64,000 nt of DNA from an uncultured Flavobacteriaceae bacterium (GTDB lineage Bacteria > Bacteroidota > Bacteroidia > Flavobacteriales > Flavobacteriaceae): NCBI GenBank assembly GCA_913052585.1, contig CAJXEB010000002.1, forward strand, positions 1 through 64,000, written 5' to 3'. The notes beneath the pieces are model-generated. The model had not been told where the DNA came from and did no database searches. It saw only the letters and a program-made list of their open reading frames with translations. The position numbers were made by a program, and so were the translations under genes. Below are positions 9,354 to 18,133 of the stretch, piece after piece. Within the stretch, counting starts at the first letter, position 1; the number at the start of each line of letters is the position of its first letter.

Positions 9354-10109
9354 CTATCCTAACCACAATTTAAAATCTTTTACACGTTCTCGAGCAACAA
9401 TTACTTCTTGACCCAAATTACCATTTAGCTTTAACTCTAACCGAGAATTACTATACGATATAATGTCCTTGATAGCATTTATGTTTATGTAAAACTTTCT
9501 ATTAATCCTAAAAAATACTTTAGGTGATAATTCATTTTCTAATTGTTCCAAAGTAATATCTAATAAGTAATCTCTGCCACCAATGGTATGGGCATAAGTC
9601 CCTTTGTTTTCAGAATAGAAACATTCAATTTCATCTACCGGAATCATTTTTAAATGTTGCCCAATTTTAGTGGTAAATCGTTTTTTGTATTCTCTCTCCA
9701 ATGGATTGGATAACAATTTCTTTATGTCTTCAAAATCGAATTGTACATTCTGCGAAGGCGTTTTTAAATCACGATATTTAGTGACCGCAATTTGCAGTTC
9801 TTCTTCATCAATTGGTTTTAATAAATAGTCGATACTATTTAATTTAAAAGCTTGTAATGCATATTCATCAAAGGCAGTAGTGAAAATAATAGCACTTTTA
9901 ATTTTTACCACATCAAAAATCTCGAAGGATAAACCATCACTTAATTGAATGTCTAAAAAAATTAGTTCTGGATGTTCATTATTTGCAAACCATGCTATTG
10001 ATTCTTCTACACTATGAAGCATTGTATTTGCAATTATACCTGCTTTTTCTAACATCCGTTGCAATCTTCTTGCAGATGGTTTTTCGTCTTCAATGATTAT
10101 TACATTCAT
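9354..10109 (-). CDS. LytTR-family response regulator
   Basis: A 251-residue two-component regulator. The receiver domain (1-120) has the acidic pair IIEDEKPS, the phospho-acceptor aspartate in LIFLDIQ near residue 54, the switch threonine in IIFTTAF and the lysine in LLKPIDE. The LytTR DNA-binding domain fills the C-terminus (about 145-250), with the conserved FxxINRKFYINI and a final VARERVKDFK. It is the last gene of an operon with a LytS-type kinase and two 2TM proteins, so the kinase at 10782-12128 is its obvious partner. Probable targets are the three TTACAATTG-type promoters at 13222, 15479 and 20456 (inference). Confidence 0.93.
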   Translation of the reverse strand: MNVIIIEDEKPSARRLQRMLEKAGIIANTMLHSVEESIAWFANNEHPELIFLDIQLSDGLSFEIFDVVKIKSAIIFTTAFDEYALQAFKLNSIDYLLKPIDEEELQIAVTKYRDLKTPSQNVQFDFEDIKKLLSNPLEREYKKRFTTKIGQHLKMIPVDEIECFYSENKGTYAHTIGGRDYLLDITLEQLENELSPKVFFRINRKFYININAIKDIISYSNSRLELKLNGNLGQEVIVARERVKDFKLWLG

Positions 10110-10133
10110 AACACTTAATCTATCTGTTGATTA

Positions 10134-10463
10134 CTAAAAATTTTGTCTTCTTTTTATATCCTCTTCTTCTTTTTCCATATACTCTTTAATCTTTTTATCT
10201 TCCCAATGCTTTAAAAATGGAAATTTATTTTTAAAAACAGTAATCCAATGGAAAAACAAACCAATACCCCAGAAAAAAGGAGTTGTAAACATTGGCCATT
10301 TTGGGATATTAATATCTGAAAAGCCACTTTGAAACACACCCAAATTCATAATAATTAAAACCAAATTAATGACAATATATACGGTAAGGTGCGTGTAAAA
10401 GTCTTTTTCTTCTTTAACTTTCTTTTTTGCTTGTTTGTATTTTCTCTCGTTAAAATTTTCCAT
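10134..10463 (-). CDS. 2TM domain-containing membrane protein
   Basis: A small inner-membrane protein of 109 residues with two hydrophobic helices separated by a short loop, flanked by charged helices: YKQAKKKVKEEKDFYTHLTVY before the first and HWEDKKIKEYMEKE after the second, the hallmark of the 2TM family. The ORF track starts at 10478 (MELKIMENFN), but the paralogue upstream begins MENFN, so I place the start at 10463, which also removes the overlap with that gene. It probably partners the fused 2TM domain of the adjacent sensor kinase; no function is known. Confidence 0.85.
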   Translation of the reverse strand: MENFNERKYKQAKKKVKEEKDFYTHLTVYIVINLVLIIMNLGVFQSGFSDINIPKWPMFTTPFFWGIGLFFHWITVFKNKFPFLKHWEDKKIKEYMEKEEEDIKRRQNF

Positions 10464-10468
10464 AATTT

Positions 10469-10777
10469 TTAGCTCCATTGATTTGTGTTATTACCATCCT
10501 CTTCATTCATATATTCTTTTATTTTTCTGTCCTCCCAATTTTTATTCATATAAGGCAACCAATTAAAAACTTTAAAGGCGTGTATCGTAATTCCTATTCC
10601 CCAACCAAAAGCAGCCCATAAAAACCAAGGTGATCGCAATCCATTAACATAATAATTTAATCCTGCTAAAAAAGCTATAAAAACTAAATATGATAGTAGG
10701 TTTGAATAAAATTTCTTTAAACGATTAACACGTTCTTTTGCTTTTATATATTTATTTTTATTATTAAAATTTTCCAT
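10469..10777 (-). CDS. 2TM domain-containing membrane protein
   Basis: A 102-residue paralogue of the next gene with the same order of parts: basic amphipathic helix (YIKAKERVNRLKKFYSNLLS), two membrane helices with GWGIGITIHAF in the second, and the tail NWEDRKIKEYMNEED. It lies 4 bp after the sensor kinase gene, whose own C-terminus carries a third copy of the domain. Three 2TM copies in a row point to local duplication and perhaps hetero-oligomers in the membrane. Confidence 0.85.
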   Translation of the reverse strand: MENFNNKNKYIKAKERVNRLKKFYSNLLSYLVFIAFLAGLNYYVNGLRSPWFLWAAFGWGIGITIHAFKVFNWLPYMNKNWEDRKIKEYMNEEDGNNTNQWS

Positions 10778-10781
10778 GATC

Positions 10782-12128
10782 CTATTTTTTATAATTAGTT
10801 GATTTATCTTCTTCCATAAACTGGTTCATTTTTCTTTCTTCCCAGTTTTTCCCCAATAAAGGGTTATAATTAAACGTTTCCATCGCGTGTCCTGCAATAC
10901 CAAAACCCCATCCTATTATTGGGAATAGTGCCCAAGGAAATCCCGTAGATCTAATGTTTAAGTATATAAAAACAGGCATCATTAGCAAGTAAATTAAAAA
11001 ATGGACATAGAATCCTTTTAACTTTTTCACATGCTCCTTTGCTCTATCGTATTTCAATTCGTTTATATAAGTATCTTGTGTTTCCATAACTGCATTTTGT
11101 TTCGTTAATAATGGAATAGAGACCGTAAAGTTTAATTCATCTTTATTGATAAAAACAGGTCTATTCGTTAATAATTGATAGCGTTGTCTAATATTTTGCA
11201 ATCCTACTCCAGTACTAGGGTTTATCACTTTTTTTGTTTGTAGATTATTAGTAACTAACAAATTACCGTCTTTTTCTGTAATTGAAATAAACAACTTTTT
11301 TGTTGGAGTTACAATATTATGTTTTACTGCATTTTCTAATAATAATTGTAGCGATAAAGGAACTACTTTCGCTTCAGGATTACTTAAATCTTCTGGAATT
11401 AAAAATTCTATACTATCTTCAAAACGCATTTTAATAAGAGACATATACAGTTTAGCAAAGCGCAATTCTTCTTCTAATGAAACCAAGTCCTTATTCTTTT
11501 GCTCTAACACATACCTATACACTTTAGATAATGCTGTTGTAAAACGGGTCGCCGACTCAGGGTTTTCTTCAATTAAACTTGTCAAAACATTCAAACTATT
11601 GAATAAAAAATGAGGATCCAATTGGTTTTTTAAAGCATCAAATTTAGCGGAAGCGGTACCAGCAATTATTTTTTGTTCATTTACCTTATTTTCCTGATTA
11701 TATCGATAATAGTTGATTGCTAAAAAAACACTACTTATAATTACTGAAATAATTAACATGATAAAGTAATACTGAAACTTTTCTCCTACTAAAAACTCGT
11801 TTACCGATTCTCCGTCAATATATATTTTTTGAAAAAAGCGCAGTATAAATGCGGTAACAAAAGTGACTACTAATACTCCAGAAAAAACTTTAATTAAGGT
11901 ATTGATTTTAAAAAATGACCCTTTATATCTTTTTAACATAAAGCCAAAAAAGTAGGAGTTAGACATATAAAAAGCTACTGAATAAAACTGATTGTATATA
12001 AAGTCTATTAATAAATTTAAGTTATTGGTTATAACATATCCATTTGAATATTGAACAATGCGAATAACAATAAAAACTAATACTCCTATAAAAAATGCCT
12101 TGCCTAATTCTCTAAAAAAAAGTTTCAT
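10782..12128 (-). CDS. LytS-type sensor histidine kinase with C-terminal 2TM domain
   Basis: A 448-residue membrane kinase. Residues about 10-145 hold four or five membrane helices and no recognisable ligand domain. The His_kinase (PF06580) region has the phospho-acceptor block DPHFLFNSLN, followed by the ATP-binding N box LLENAVKHN and the G box GVGLQNIRQRY. After the catalytic core (from about residue 355) comes an extra module, YDRAKEHVKKLKGFYVHFLIY plus two helices and NWEERKMNQFMEED, which is a 2TM domain like the two genes downstream. This tail is not part of normal LytS kinases. Its cognate regulator is the LytTR protein at 9354-10109. Confidence 0.92.
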   Translation of the reverse strand: MKLFFRELGKAFFIGVLVFIVIRIVQYSNGYVITNNLNLLIDFIYNQFYSVAFYMSNSYFFGFMLKRYKGSFFKINTLIKVFSGVLVVTFVTAFILRFFQKIYIDGESVNEFLVGEKFQYYFIMLIISVIISSVFLAINYYRYNQENKVNEQKIIAGTASAKFDALKNQLDPHFLFNSLNVLTSLIEENPESATRFTTALSKVYRYVLEQKNKDLVSLEEELRFAKLYMSLIKMRFEDSIEFLIPEDLSNPEAKVVPLSLQLLLENAVKHNIVTPTKKLFISITEKDGNLLVTNNLQTKKVINPSTGVGLQNIRQRYQLLTNRPVFINKDELNFTVSIPLLTKQNAVMETQDTYINELKYDRAKEHVKKLKGFYVHFLIYLLMMPVFIYLNIRSTGFPWALFPIIGWGFGIAGHAMETFNYNPLLGKNWEERKMNQFMEEDKSTNYKK

Positions 12129-12129
12129 A

Positions 12130-12753
12130 TTAATTACAGTTTTCTTTTAGTAAATCTTTAGCTCTTTCAGCTCCTCCACTCGGATAAAACTCTTTTCTTG
12201 GCTGATAATCTTTAAATAAATCGATTGATTTTTGAATTTGATTACAATAAGGTTCTATTGGCTGTCCAAAAAACTTAGCCCCTCCTATATCCCATTCTGC
12301 TTTATTTAAAATCACTCTAGGATTGTTAGGTTCGAGCGCCAATGCTTCTTGATACATTCCAGCTATCTTCCCTCCATACTTCATCCCATAAGTAGTCCCA
12401 TCGTGTGCAACCCATACCGTATGCCACAATGCATTTAAAATTAACAACTCTACTTCTTCTTTATTAATCATTTTTGCGTCATTTAAAAACTGTTGGGCTT
12501 TATCCATTTGTGCTTTTAATTTAGCTTCATCTTTTTCTCTAAAACAATCGATGATAGTTATGTACGAAACATAATAAGATGGTAACCATTCATTAGGTTC
12601 TGCGGTGGCAATTCTTTCAAATAAATTAACCGCATCAGTTGGCTTCTCAGCTTTCCAAAGATCCAACCCTTTTTGCATCCCTTTTTGATAAGGTGTTTGA
12701 CTAAATCCTGAAAAAGAAAATAATACTAATAATAATGTTATGATGTATTTCAT
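12130..12753 (-). CDS. Exported tetratricopeptide-repeat-like protein
   Basis: A 207-residue periplasmic protein with a clear signal peptide (LLLVLFSFSGFSQ). The mature part is helical with TPR-like units (KGLDLWKAEKPTDAVNLFERIA, and YQEALALEPNNPRVILNKAEW). It begins 28 bp after the DUF2141 gene's stop and ends 1 bp before the sensor kinase start, inside the same signalling operon. It may act as a periplasmic input or scaffold for the kinase; this is inference from position only. Confidence 0.8.
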   Translation of the reverse strand: MKYIITLLLVLFSFSGFSQTPYQKGMQKGLDLWKAEKPTDAVNLFERIATAEPNEWLPSYYVSYITIIDCFREKDEAKLKAQMDKAQQFLNDAKMINKEEVELLILNALWHTVWVAHDGTTYGMKYGGKIAGMYQEALALEPNNPRVILNKAEWDIGGAKFFGQPIEPYCNQIQKSIDLFKDYQPRKEFYPSGGAERAKDLLKENCN

Positions 12754-12781
12754 TTAATATATTTTAAAAACAATGTTCCTA

Positions 12782-13198
12782 TTAATTAATAGTGATCTTT
12801 AAATTAACTACATGACCTTCTTTTAATTCAAAAATTGATTCTTCCCATTTAGGAGGTCCCATTTTTGCTTTAGGATTGTTTGAAGTCCCGGTATCTTCTT
12901 TAGGTATCATACCCATAATTAAATCTAGTTTTTCATTATCGTTTTCATCGTGATAAACAGAAATGGCATAAATTCCATCGGGAATATCTGTAAATGTTGC
13001 TGTTGCGTTATTATTATTTATTGCTGAAAATTTTTTCCAATTAGCTTCTCTTAAAAAAGTTTCTTTTTCATTAAACAAACCGATTCTTGCTTTTCCTTTA
13101 TCGGTTTCAAATCCAGATATATCAACATTAATAGTATTCTGAGCTTGTAAAAATACTCCAGTTAAAAGAAGTGTGAAATATGTAAGTATTGTTTGCAT
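12782..13198 (-). CDS. DUF2141 domain-containing exported protein
   Basis: A 138-residue protein with a signal peptide (LLLTGVFLQAQ) and a beta-sandwich-like DUF2141 domain. Family marks are IGLFNEKETFL near the start, the YAISVYHDENDNEKLD loop, and KMGPPKWEESIFEL at the end. The ORF track extends to a TTG at 13213, but the first ATG at 13198 gives the natural leader. It heads the operon with the TPR protein, sensor kinase, 2TM proteins and LytTR regulator. A related DUF2141 gene lies at 20565, behind a promoter of the same design. Molecular role unknown. Confidence 0.87.
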   Translation of the reverse strand: MQTILTYFTLLLTGVFLQAQNTINVDISGFETDKGKARIGLFNEKETFLREANWKKFSAINNNNATATFTDIPDGIYAISVYHDENDNEKLDLIMGMIPKEDTGTSNNPKAKMGPPKWEESIFELKEGHVVNLKITIN

Positions 13199-13221
13199 GT
13201 TATATTGTTTCAATTATAGTA

Positions 13222-13294
13222 CAAATATCGATTAGATAAAATTACTTAAAAAATTGGGATTACCCAATTGTAATATATTTAGGATGAATTGTAG
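13222..13294 (-). promoter_or_regulatory. LytTR-type regulated promoter of the DUF2141-kinase-regulator operon
   Basis: Read on the minus strand: CTACAATTC (13294-13286), 12 bp, TTACAATTG (13273-13265), 35 bp, then the -7-like box GATATTTG (13229-13222). The repeats are 21 bp apart. The -7 box lacks the first T of TAnnTTTG and I see no TTG at -33, as expected for an activator-dependent promoter. The same layout recurs at 15479-15551 and 20456-20528. The core of the inner repeat also sits in a short palindrome, AATTGGG-ATTA-CCCAATT. Confidence 0.65.
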
Positions 13295-13296
13295 AC

Positions 13297-15456
13297 TTAT
13301 AGATTATCCAATTGATTTTCCACTCCATCATCGCTTATAGTCCAAAAGAATCCTACAAAAAAGAATTGATCGGCTGCTGGTAATAATGCTCTTCTGCTAA
13401 AATTTCCATTGTTGTCTAGAGTTCTTGAATATTGATAACCGTTTACATTATCAAAGCCTAAAACGTTATTTATTGATGCATATAGAATCATTTGTTGATT
13501 TATTAAATATGCCCAATTTAAACTAATGCTATTATAACTTTTTGTTTTCTCTTGTAAAAAACCTTCCAGATTTGGATTGGTATAGGTTCTTCCGCTTGCA
13601 AACTGATACGTAAAACCGAATTGACTTTTCCAATCTTCTATCCAATATTTAGCAACTACCGATAAATTGTGTGTGTTGGCAAAATTTGGAGTTGCTGCTG
13701 TAGGAAAGTTTTGATATTTCCTTTCCGTATCCAAATAGGAATAACTCAACCAATAATCGATGTTTTTAATTGTTTCATTATCTCTCCAAAACAAATCTAA
13801 TCCCTGAGCATAACCATCTCCATTGCTTGTAAATTCACTGCTGAAAATGGGATTTTCTGTATCGTAGGTCACTAAGTTGCTATATTCTTTTCGATATAAC
13901 TCAGCTCTAAATATTCTATTGTTAGCTGTATATTGGTAATTAGCGATAAAATGCTGCGTTTTCTGTGCTATTAAATCATTAGTGTATTTTAAAACCTCAC
14001 TAGTTGGCTGCTGATAAAAATCACCATACGCTAGAGATAACTGACTATTTTTTCCTGTTTTAAAAGCAAATGAAGCTCTTGGAGAAAGGGTAAACTCTTC
14101 AAACAAATCACTATATTCTCCTCGTAAACCAACTTTTAAGGCTAATTTTTTAGAAAAAATGATATCTGCTTCTCCAAAAACACCTGAAATATTGTTTTGA
14201 AATCCATTATTTGCATTTATATTTTCTCCTTTATAATCCTCGTCAAAATCTGTAAAAAATTGTTCAGCACCAAAAGATAGTTTAAAACGGCTACTAAAAT
14301 GCTTACGCAGTTTTAACTTGAAATGAGCAGATTTTTCTAAACCATTAATTTCATCTTCTATTACCTTTATTTTTGTATTGGCATAGGTATAACTAGTACC
14401 TCCAAATAGTTTCCAATTATTTGAAAGCGTACCACTATAACTAGCATTGCTGTATAAATTATAATTTTTCAAACCATATCTAATTCCTTCCGAAAAATCT
14501 ATGTCTTCTTGCGTCAGTGCAAAGTTTGTCATGTCGAAAGCAGCATAAACTTTTAGCAATCCGTTTTCAAATTTCCTTCTAAATACCGTTTCTCCAGAGG
14601 CTCCTTCAAAAGGTTTTTCCCAATTATTACGGTCTGGCAATAAAGCTACATAAGGTGCTAAATTTATATAAGAAGCATTTACACTTAAAGAAGTTTTTTT
14701 CCATTTTTGAGTGTTGCCCAACCCTAAACCTACAGTCATTATAGAAATATCAGTTTTTTCTTGAACAGGTTCATCAATTGTATTTAATAATAATACCGAA
14801 GATAATGCTTGTCCAAATTCTGATGAATAACCTCCTGTAGAAAACGTAATTCCGTCAAACAAAAAAGGACTATAGCGTCCACGAGTAGGAATATTATTTG
14901 TGCTTGGCGTATAAGGTGTAAAAACTCGAATACCATCAATAAATATCTGGGTTTCGTTTGCATCTCCACCACGTACAAATAAACGCCCATCTTCTGCCAC
15001 CGTATTGGTTCCTGGTAAAGTTTGCAATGCGCCAACAAAATCTCCTAGCGCACTTGCTGTCGTAACTACATCTAAAGGTTTTAAAACCGAAACTTTACTA
15101 TTATCACTCGCTTCAAAAGTTCCTGCACTAATCACAACGGCATCTAATGAGTTTACATCTTCTCGTAGTTTGATGGTTAAATTTTTCATTTCTGAAACGT
15201 TTACCTTTAAGGTATAATTTTCAAATGAAAGAAAAGAAACGATTAAGGTATGTTCTCCTTCTTCTGAAGTTTCGAAAATAAATTCTCCATTTTCACTAGA
15301 AGAAGTTCCGTCGTAAGTACCATCTATATAAACATTAGCTCCAAGTATTGGGGTGCCATTAGCCTCGGTAACTTTACCTGAAATAATAGTTTGTCCAATG
15401 GAAATCCAAGAACTAAAGCTGAAAATAAAAAGAAAAAATGATGTTGTAAGTTTCAT
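13297..15456 (-). CDS. TonB-dependent receptor with carboxypeptidase-regulatory-like domain
   Basis: A 719-residue outer-membrane receptor. After a signal peptide comes a carboxypeptidase-D-regulatory-like beta-sandwich (about residues 24-105, ISGKVTEANGTPILGANVYI), then the plug (LGDFVGALQTLPGT, GRLFVRGGDANETQIFIDGI), then a beta-barrel with alternating aromatic strands that ends in ADQFFFVGFFWTI. Length is short for SusC-type receptors and closer to siderophore/cobalamin-like barrels; no SusD gene is adjacent. It lies directly upstream of the DUF2141 signalling operon, and its promoter carries the same paired repeat, so the receptor is probably both a target and perhaps an upstream component of that pathway (inference). 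Ligand unknown. Confidence 0.9.
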   Translation of the reverse strand: MKLTTSFFLFIFSFSSWISIGQTIISGKVTEANGTPILGANVYIDGTYDGTSSSENGEFIFETSEEGEHTLIVSFLSFENYTLKVNVSEMKNLTIKLREDVNSLDAVVISAGTFEASDNSKVSVLKPLDVVTTASALGDFVGALQTLPGTNTVAEDGRLFVRGGDANETQIFIDGIRVFTPYTPSTNNIPTRGRYSPFLFDGITFSTGGYSSEFGQALSSVLLLNTIDEPVQEKTDISIMTVGLGLGNTQKWKKTSLSVNASYINLAPYVALLPDRNNWEKPFEGASGETVFRRKFENGLLKVYAAFDMTNFALTQEDIDFSEGIRYGLKNYNLYSNASYSGTLSNNWKLFGGTSYTYANTKIKVIEDEINGLEKSAHFKLKLRKHFSSRFKLSFGAEQFFTDFDEDYKGENINANNGFQNNISGVFGEADIIFSKKLALKVGLRGEYSDLFEEFTLSPRASFAFKTGKNSQLSLAYGDFYQQPTSEVLKYTNDLIAQKTQHFIANYQYTANNRIFRAELYRKEYSNLVTYDTENPIFSSEFTSNGDGYAQGLDLFWRDNETIKNIDYWLSYSYLDTERKYQNFPTAATPNFANTHNLSVVAKYWIEDWKSQFGFTYQFASGRTYTNPNLEGFLQEKTKSYNSISLNWAYLINQQMILYASINNVLGFDNVNGYQYSRTLDNNGNFSRRALLPAADQFFFVGFFWTISDDGVENQLDNL

Positions 15457-15478
15457 AGCAATATTTTAAATACAAGAT

Positions 15479-15551
15479 CAAAATTGGTGATTTGTAACAC
15501 TACTTAATAATAAAAATACCTCAATTGTAAAAATAGTAAGCCCAATTGTAA
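15479..15551 (-). promoter_or_regulatory. LytTR-type regulated promoter of the TonB receptor gene
   Basis: On the minus strand: TTACAATTG (15551-15543), 12 bp, TTACAATTG (15530-15522), 35 bp, CAATTTTG (15486-15479) as the -7-like box. The two 9-mers are identical and 21 bp apart, two helical turns. With flanks they read TTACAATTGGG and TTACAATTGAG, close to the LytTR/AgrA site ACAGTTAAG. The predicted start of transcription is near 15473, 17 nt before the ATG at 15456. Confidence 0.65.
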
Positions 15552-15673
15552 TATTTACTATATTGGTAATATTAAATAACTCGTTGGACATTTTAAAATG
15601 GATAGAACTATTCAGAAAATAAAAAGGACTTCACGATAAATATAAAAATCATTAATCTATAAAATCACTACTC

Positions 15674-15991
15674 ATGAAAACAGATCTTTACACAAAAACC
15701 GTATTAACCATTATTGCTATTTGTTTAACTTTAAATGTTATTTCAGAGTATGAAGTATTTCCATCTGCTTATGCTTCAGATAACACAAAAGGAACTATAA
15801 ATTCACCTCTAATCTCATTAAGTAGCTTAGAAACTATTGATGTTCGTATTGTTGATATTAATACTTCTGATGAATTAAAAGTTAATATTACAAGTATTGA
15901 CACCGCCGATGAAATAGATGTCAACCTAGACGAAATTGGAGGTTCTTGGATAAGTAGTGGAGGTCCTATTAATGTAAAAATTAAAGAATAA
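15674..15991 (+). CDS. Small exported hypothetical protein
   Basis: A 105-residue protein not recognised as a known family. It begins with a membrane or signal segment (VLTIIAICLTLNVI) and continues with two near-repeats built on isoleucine/aspartate: ETIDVRIVDINTSDELKVNI and TSIDTADEIDVNLDEIGG, followed by NVKIKE. The alternating pattern suggests short beta-strands. It precedes the ECF sigma factor gene by about 100 bp and may be unrelated to it. Confidence 0.6.
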   Translation: MKTDLYTKTVLTIIAICLTLNVISEYEVFPSAYASDNTKGTINSPLISLSSLETIDVRIVDINTSDELKVNITSIDTADEIDVNLDEIGGSWISSGGPINVKIKE

Positions 15992-16095
15992 ATTATAATT
16001 CATCTTATGTATGACAAAAGTTTACAGCCTTATTTATTTTCAGTTGTAACAAAGTTGAAACAACTGCTACTAACATTGTAACTAACTTTCCATCA

Positions 16096-16590
16096 TTGAA
16101 CAAAGAACTCGAACATAGTTTTGTAAAACAGCTTGAAGAGAATCAGAATATAGTGCATAAAATATGCCGATTATATACGAATGATCAAGATTCGCATAAT
16201 GATTTGTTTCAAGAAGTCACTATACAACTGTGGCGTGCTTTTCCAAAATTTAGGGGAGATTCAAAATTTAGTACTTGGATGTATCGTGTTGCTTTAAATA
16301 CAGCAATTACACTTTACAGAAAGTCTAAAAGGCAAATTAACACCCAAGATTTTGAATCTATCAGTTTTAAAATTAAATCTGAAGAATATGATGATACCAT
16401 TGAGCAGCAGTTAAAGTTAATGTATGGAGCAGTTAAAAAATTAAACGATATTGATAAGGCCTTGGTTTTTTTATACTTAGAAGACAAATCGTATCGAGAA
16501 ATATCAGAAACATTAGGTATTACAGAAGTTAATGCTAGAGTTAAAATGAATAGAGCTAAAGAAAAATTACGTAAAATATTAAATCCGTAA
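16096..16590 (+). CDS. ECF-type RNA polymerase sigma factor
   Basis: A 164-residue sigma-70 family factor of the extracytoplasmic type. Region 2 is seen in DLFQEVTIQLWRAFPKF and STWMYRVALNTAI, and region 4 in the helix-turn-helix SYREISETLGITEVNARVK. There is no ATG near the start of homology; the best start is the TTG at 16096 (MNKELEHSF). Five bases after its stop begins a four-helix membrane protein, which is likely a dedicated partner or anti-sigma factor. The region before the gene holds imperfect GTTGTAAC/GTTGAAAC repeats that could be its own promoter (inference). Confidence 0.88.
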   Translation: MNKELEHSFVKQLEENQNIVHKICRLYTNDQDSHNDLFQEVTIQLWRAFPKFRGDSKFSTWMYRVALNTAITLYRKSKRQINTQDFESISFKIKSEEYDDTIEQQLKLMYGAVKKLNDIDKALVFLYLEDKSYREISETLGITEVNARVKMNRAKEKLRKILNP

Positions 16591-16595
16591 CCACT

Positions 16596-17234
16596 ATGGA
16601 TGAATTAGATAAATTAAAAAAAGAATGGCAATCTAGGGAGCAAGAACTACCCAAGATCAGCTATAATAGCATTTATAAAATGTTATTAAAAAAATCGTCT
16701 TCCATAGTGAAGTGGATTTTTATTATTAGTGTCATAGAATTATTATTCTGGATAAGCTTATATGTTATTATTCCAGAAGATAATATGGAGGTGATGAATG
16801 AAATGGGTATTGGCGATATTATGTTTTACAGCAACATCGTTCACTTTATCATTTTTGGAGTTTTTATCTTTTTATTTTATAAAAATTACCAATCCATACA
16901 AGTTACCGATAATACTAAAATGCTAATGCAAAATATTTTAAATACTAGAAAAACAGTCCGCTATTTTGTCTACTATAATTTAGGAATGTTTGTTTTGGTT
17001 AGTATTGCAATAGATAGCTACTTTTATTCTAGAAGTCACCAATTATACGAAATAATGGATTTTGCAAGCAAAGGAATTCCTGAAGAAGGATTTGCAACTA
17101 CTTTTATAATTTCACAAATTATAGTAGGAATACTTGTAATAGGATTACTTATATTATTCTATTGGTTGGTGTATGGAATTTTACTTAAAAGATTAAATAG
17201 AAACTATAAGGAATTGAAAAAAATGGATGATTAA
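16596..17234 (+). CDS. Membrane protein, probable partner of the ECF sigma factor
   Basis: A 212-residue protein with a charged N-terminal cytoplasmic segment (DELDKLKKEWQSREQELP) followed by four hydrophobic helices. The N-terminal segment has the character of an anti-sigma contact region, but no zinc motif or named anti-sigma domain is visible. It is translated from the same message as the sigma factor (5 bp gap). Similar flavobacterial proteins are often mis-labelled as beta-carotene monooxygenases; nothing here supports that. Confidence 0.75.
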   Translation: MDELDKLKKEWQSREQELPKISYNSIYKMLLKKSSSIVKWIFIISVIELLFWISLYVIIPEDNMEVMNEMGIGDIMFYSNIVHFIIFGVFIFLFYKNYQSIQVTDNTKMLMQNILNTRKTVRYFVYYNLGMFVLVSIAIDSYFYSRSHQLYEIMDFASKGIPEEGFATTFIISQIIVGILVIGLLILFYWLVYGILLKRLNRNYKELKKMDD

Positions 17235-17242
17235 TAATTATA

Positions 17243-18046
17243 TTAATATTCCCATTTTCTTTTCTTATTTAATTCTTCCTCTTTTACAAACTCACTTTCT
17301 GGGATTACATTTAGTAAGGAAGGATGTTGTTCGATAGCAAATTGAAGCTTTTCAACAATAGCATCTACCGTATCGTTTTCATAATCAATTTCTAAAGGCT
17401 CTTTAATAATAAAAGATTGTAGGATTCCTCTCTTCTTTATTCTAAGTCCTTTTTTATCAAACGACCTTCTAAACCCATCAATAACAATAGGAACTACAAT
17501 AGGCTTATTCTTTTTAATTATATGAGCTGTTCCTCTTCTTATAGGTCTCCAAGGTTTTGTTGTTCCTTGAGGGAAAGTAATTAACCAGCCATCATCCAAT
17601 GCCTTAGAGATGCTACTAACATCGCTCATTTTAACTTGTCTGTTTACTTCTTTGCCTTCAGCTCTCCATGTTCTTTCAATACTTACGGATCCCGCATAAG
17701 CCATTATTTTTGGCAACAAACCATCTGTCATGGTTTCTTTAGCAGCAACAAAATAAATATTCAATTTTGGCCTCCACAAATACCCTACATTTTTTATGCT
17801 ATCTCTCCTACCACTTAAACTTGCGTTAAAAACGTGAAACATAGCTACTACATCTGCAAAATAGGTTTGGTGATTAGAAACAAAAAGAACATTGGTTTCT
17901 GGTAAATTTTTTATGACTTCACTTCCTTCTATATGCAATTCATTAAAGCCTTTAAATCTTCGATGAGATAAGGCTCCTAAAACTCTAATAATCCAAAGTT
18001 TTATAAATAACAAATGCCCGAAAGGATTTCTTTTAAATAGCCCCAT
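17243..18046 (-). CDS. 1-acyl-glycerol-3-phosphate acyltransferase family protein (PlsC-like)
   Basis: A 267-residue membrane-associated acyltransferase of phospholipid synthesis. The catalytic NHxxxxD motif is present as NHQTYFAD and the glycerophosphate-binding block as FPQGTTKPW, in which glutamine replaces the usual glutamate of FPEGT. The downstream strand VVPIVIDGF is the third block. Because of the FPQGT change the acceptor may differ from plain lysophosphatidate; some aminolipid acyltransferases share this fold. It stands alone on the minus strand. Confidence 0.85.
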   Translation of the reverse strand: MGLFKRNPFGHLLFIKLWIIRVLGALSHRRFKGFNELHIEGSEVIKNLPETNVLFVSNHQTYFADVVAMFHVFNASLSGRRDSIKNVGYLWRPKLNIYFVAAKETMTDGLLPKIMAYAGSVSIERTWRAEGKEVNRQVKMSDVSSISKALDDGWLITFPQGTTKPWRPIRRGTAHIIKKNKPIVVPIVIDGFRRSFDKKGLRIKKRGILQSFIIKEPLEIDYENDTVDAIVEKLQFAIEQHPSLLNVIPESEFVKEEELNKKRKWEY

Positions 18047-18133
18047 ATCTGATAATAAATTCTTAAATCTAACTCACTTATAAAGATTATAAAATGAGGA
18101 ATAATAGGCTACGAATATACAAAATTACTGCTC

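Noticed and set aside
9231-9362. Open frame directly after the di-haem peroxidase stop, in the same frame
   Set aside because: 43 codons without a start codon, no similarity to the peroxidase family's C-terminus, and the encoded protein already ends normally; most likely chance.
14784-15038. 84-aa frame within the TonB receptor gene and other shadow ORFs (e.g. 1592-2023, 47394-47786)
   Set aside because: They overlap well-supported genes in other frames and lack family features.
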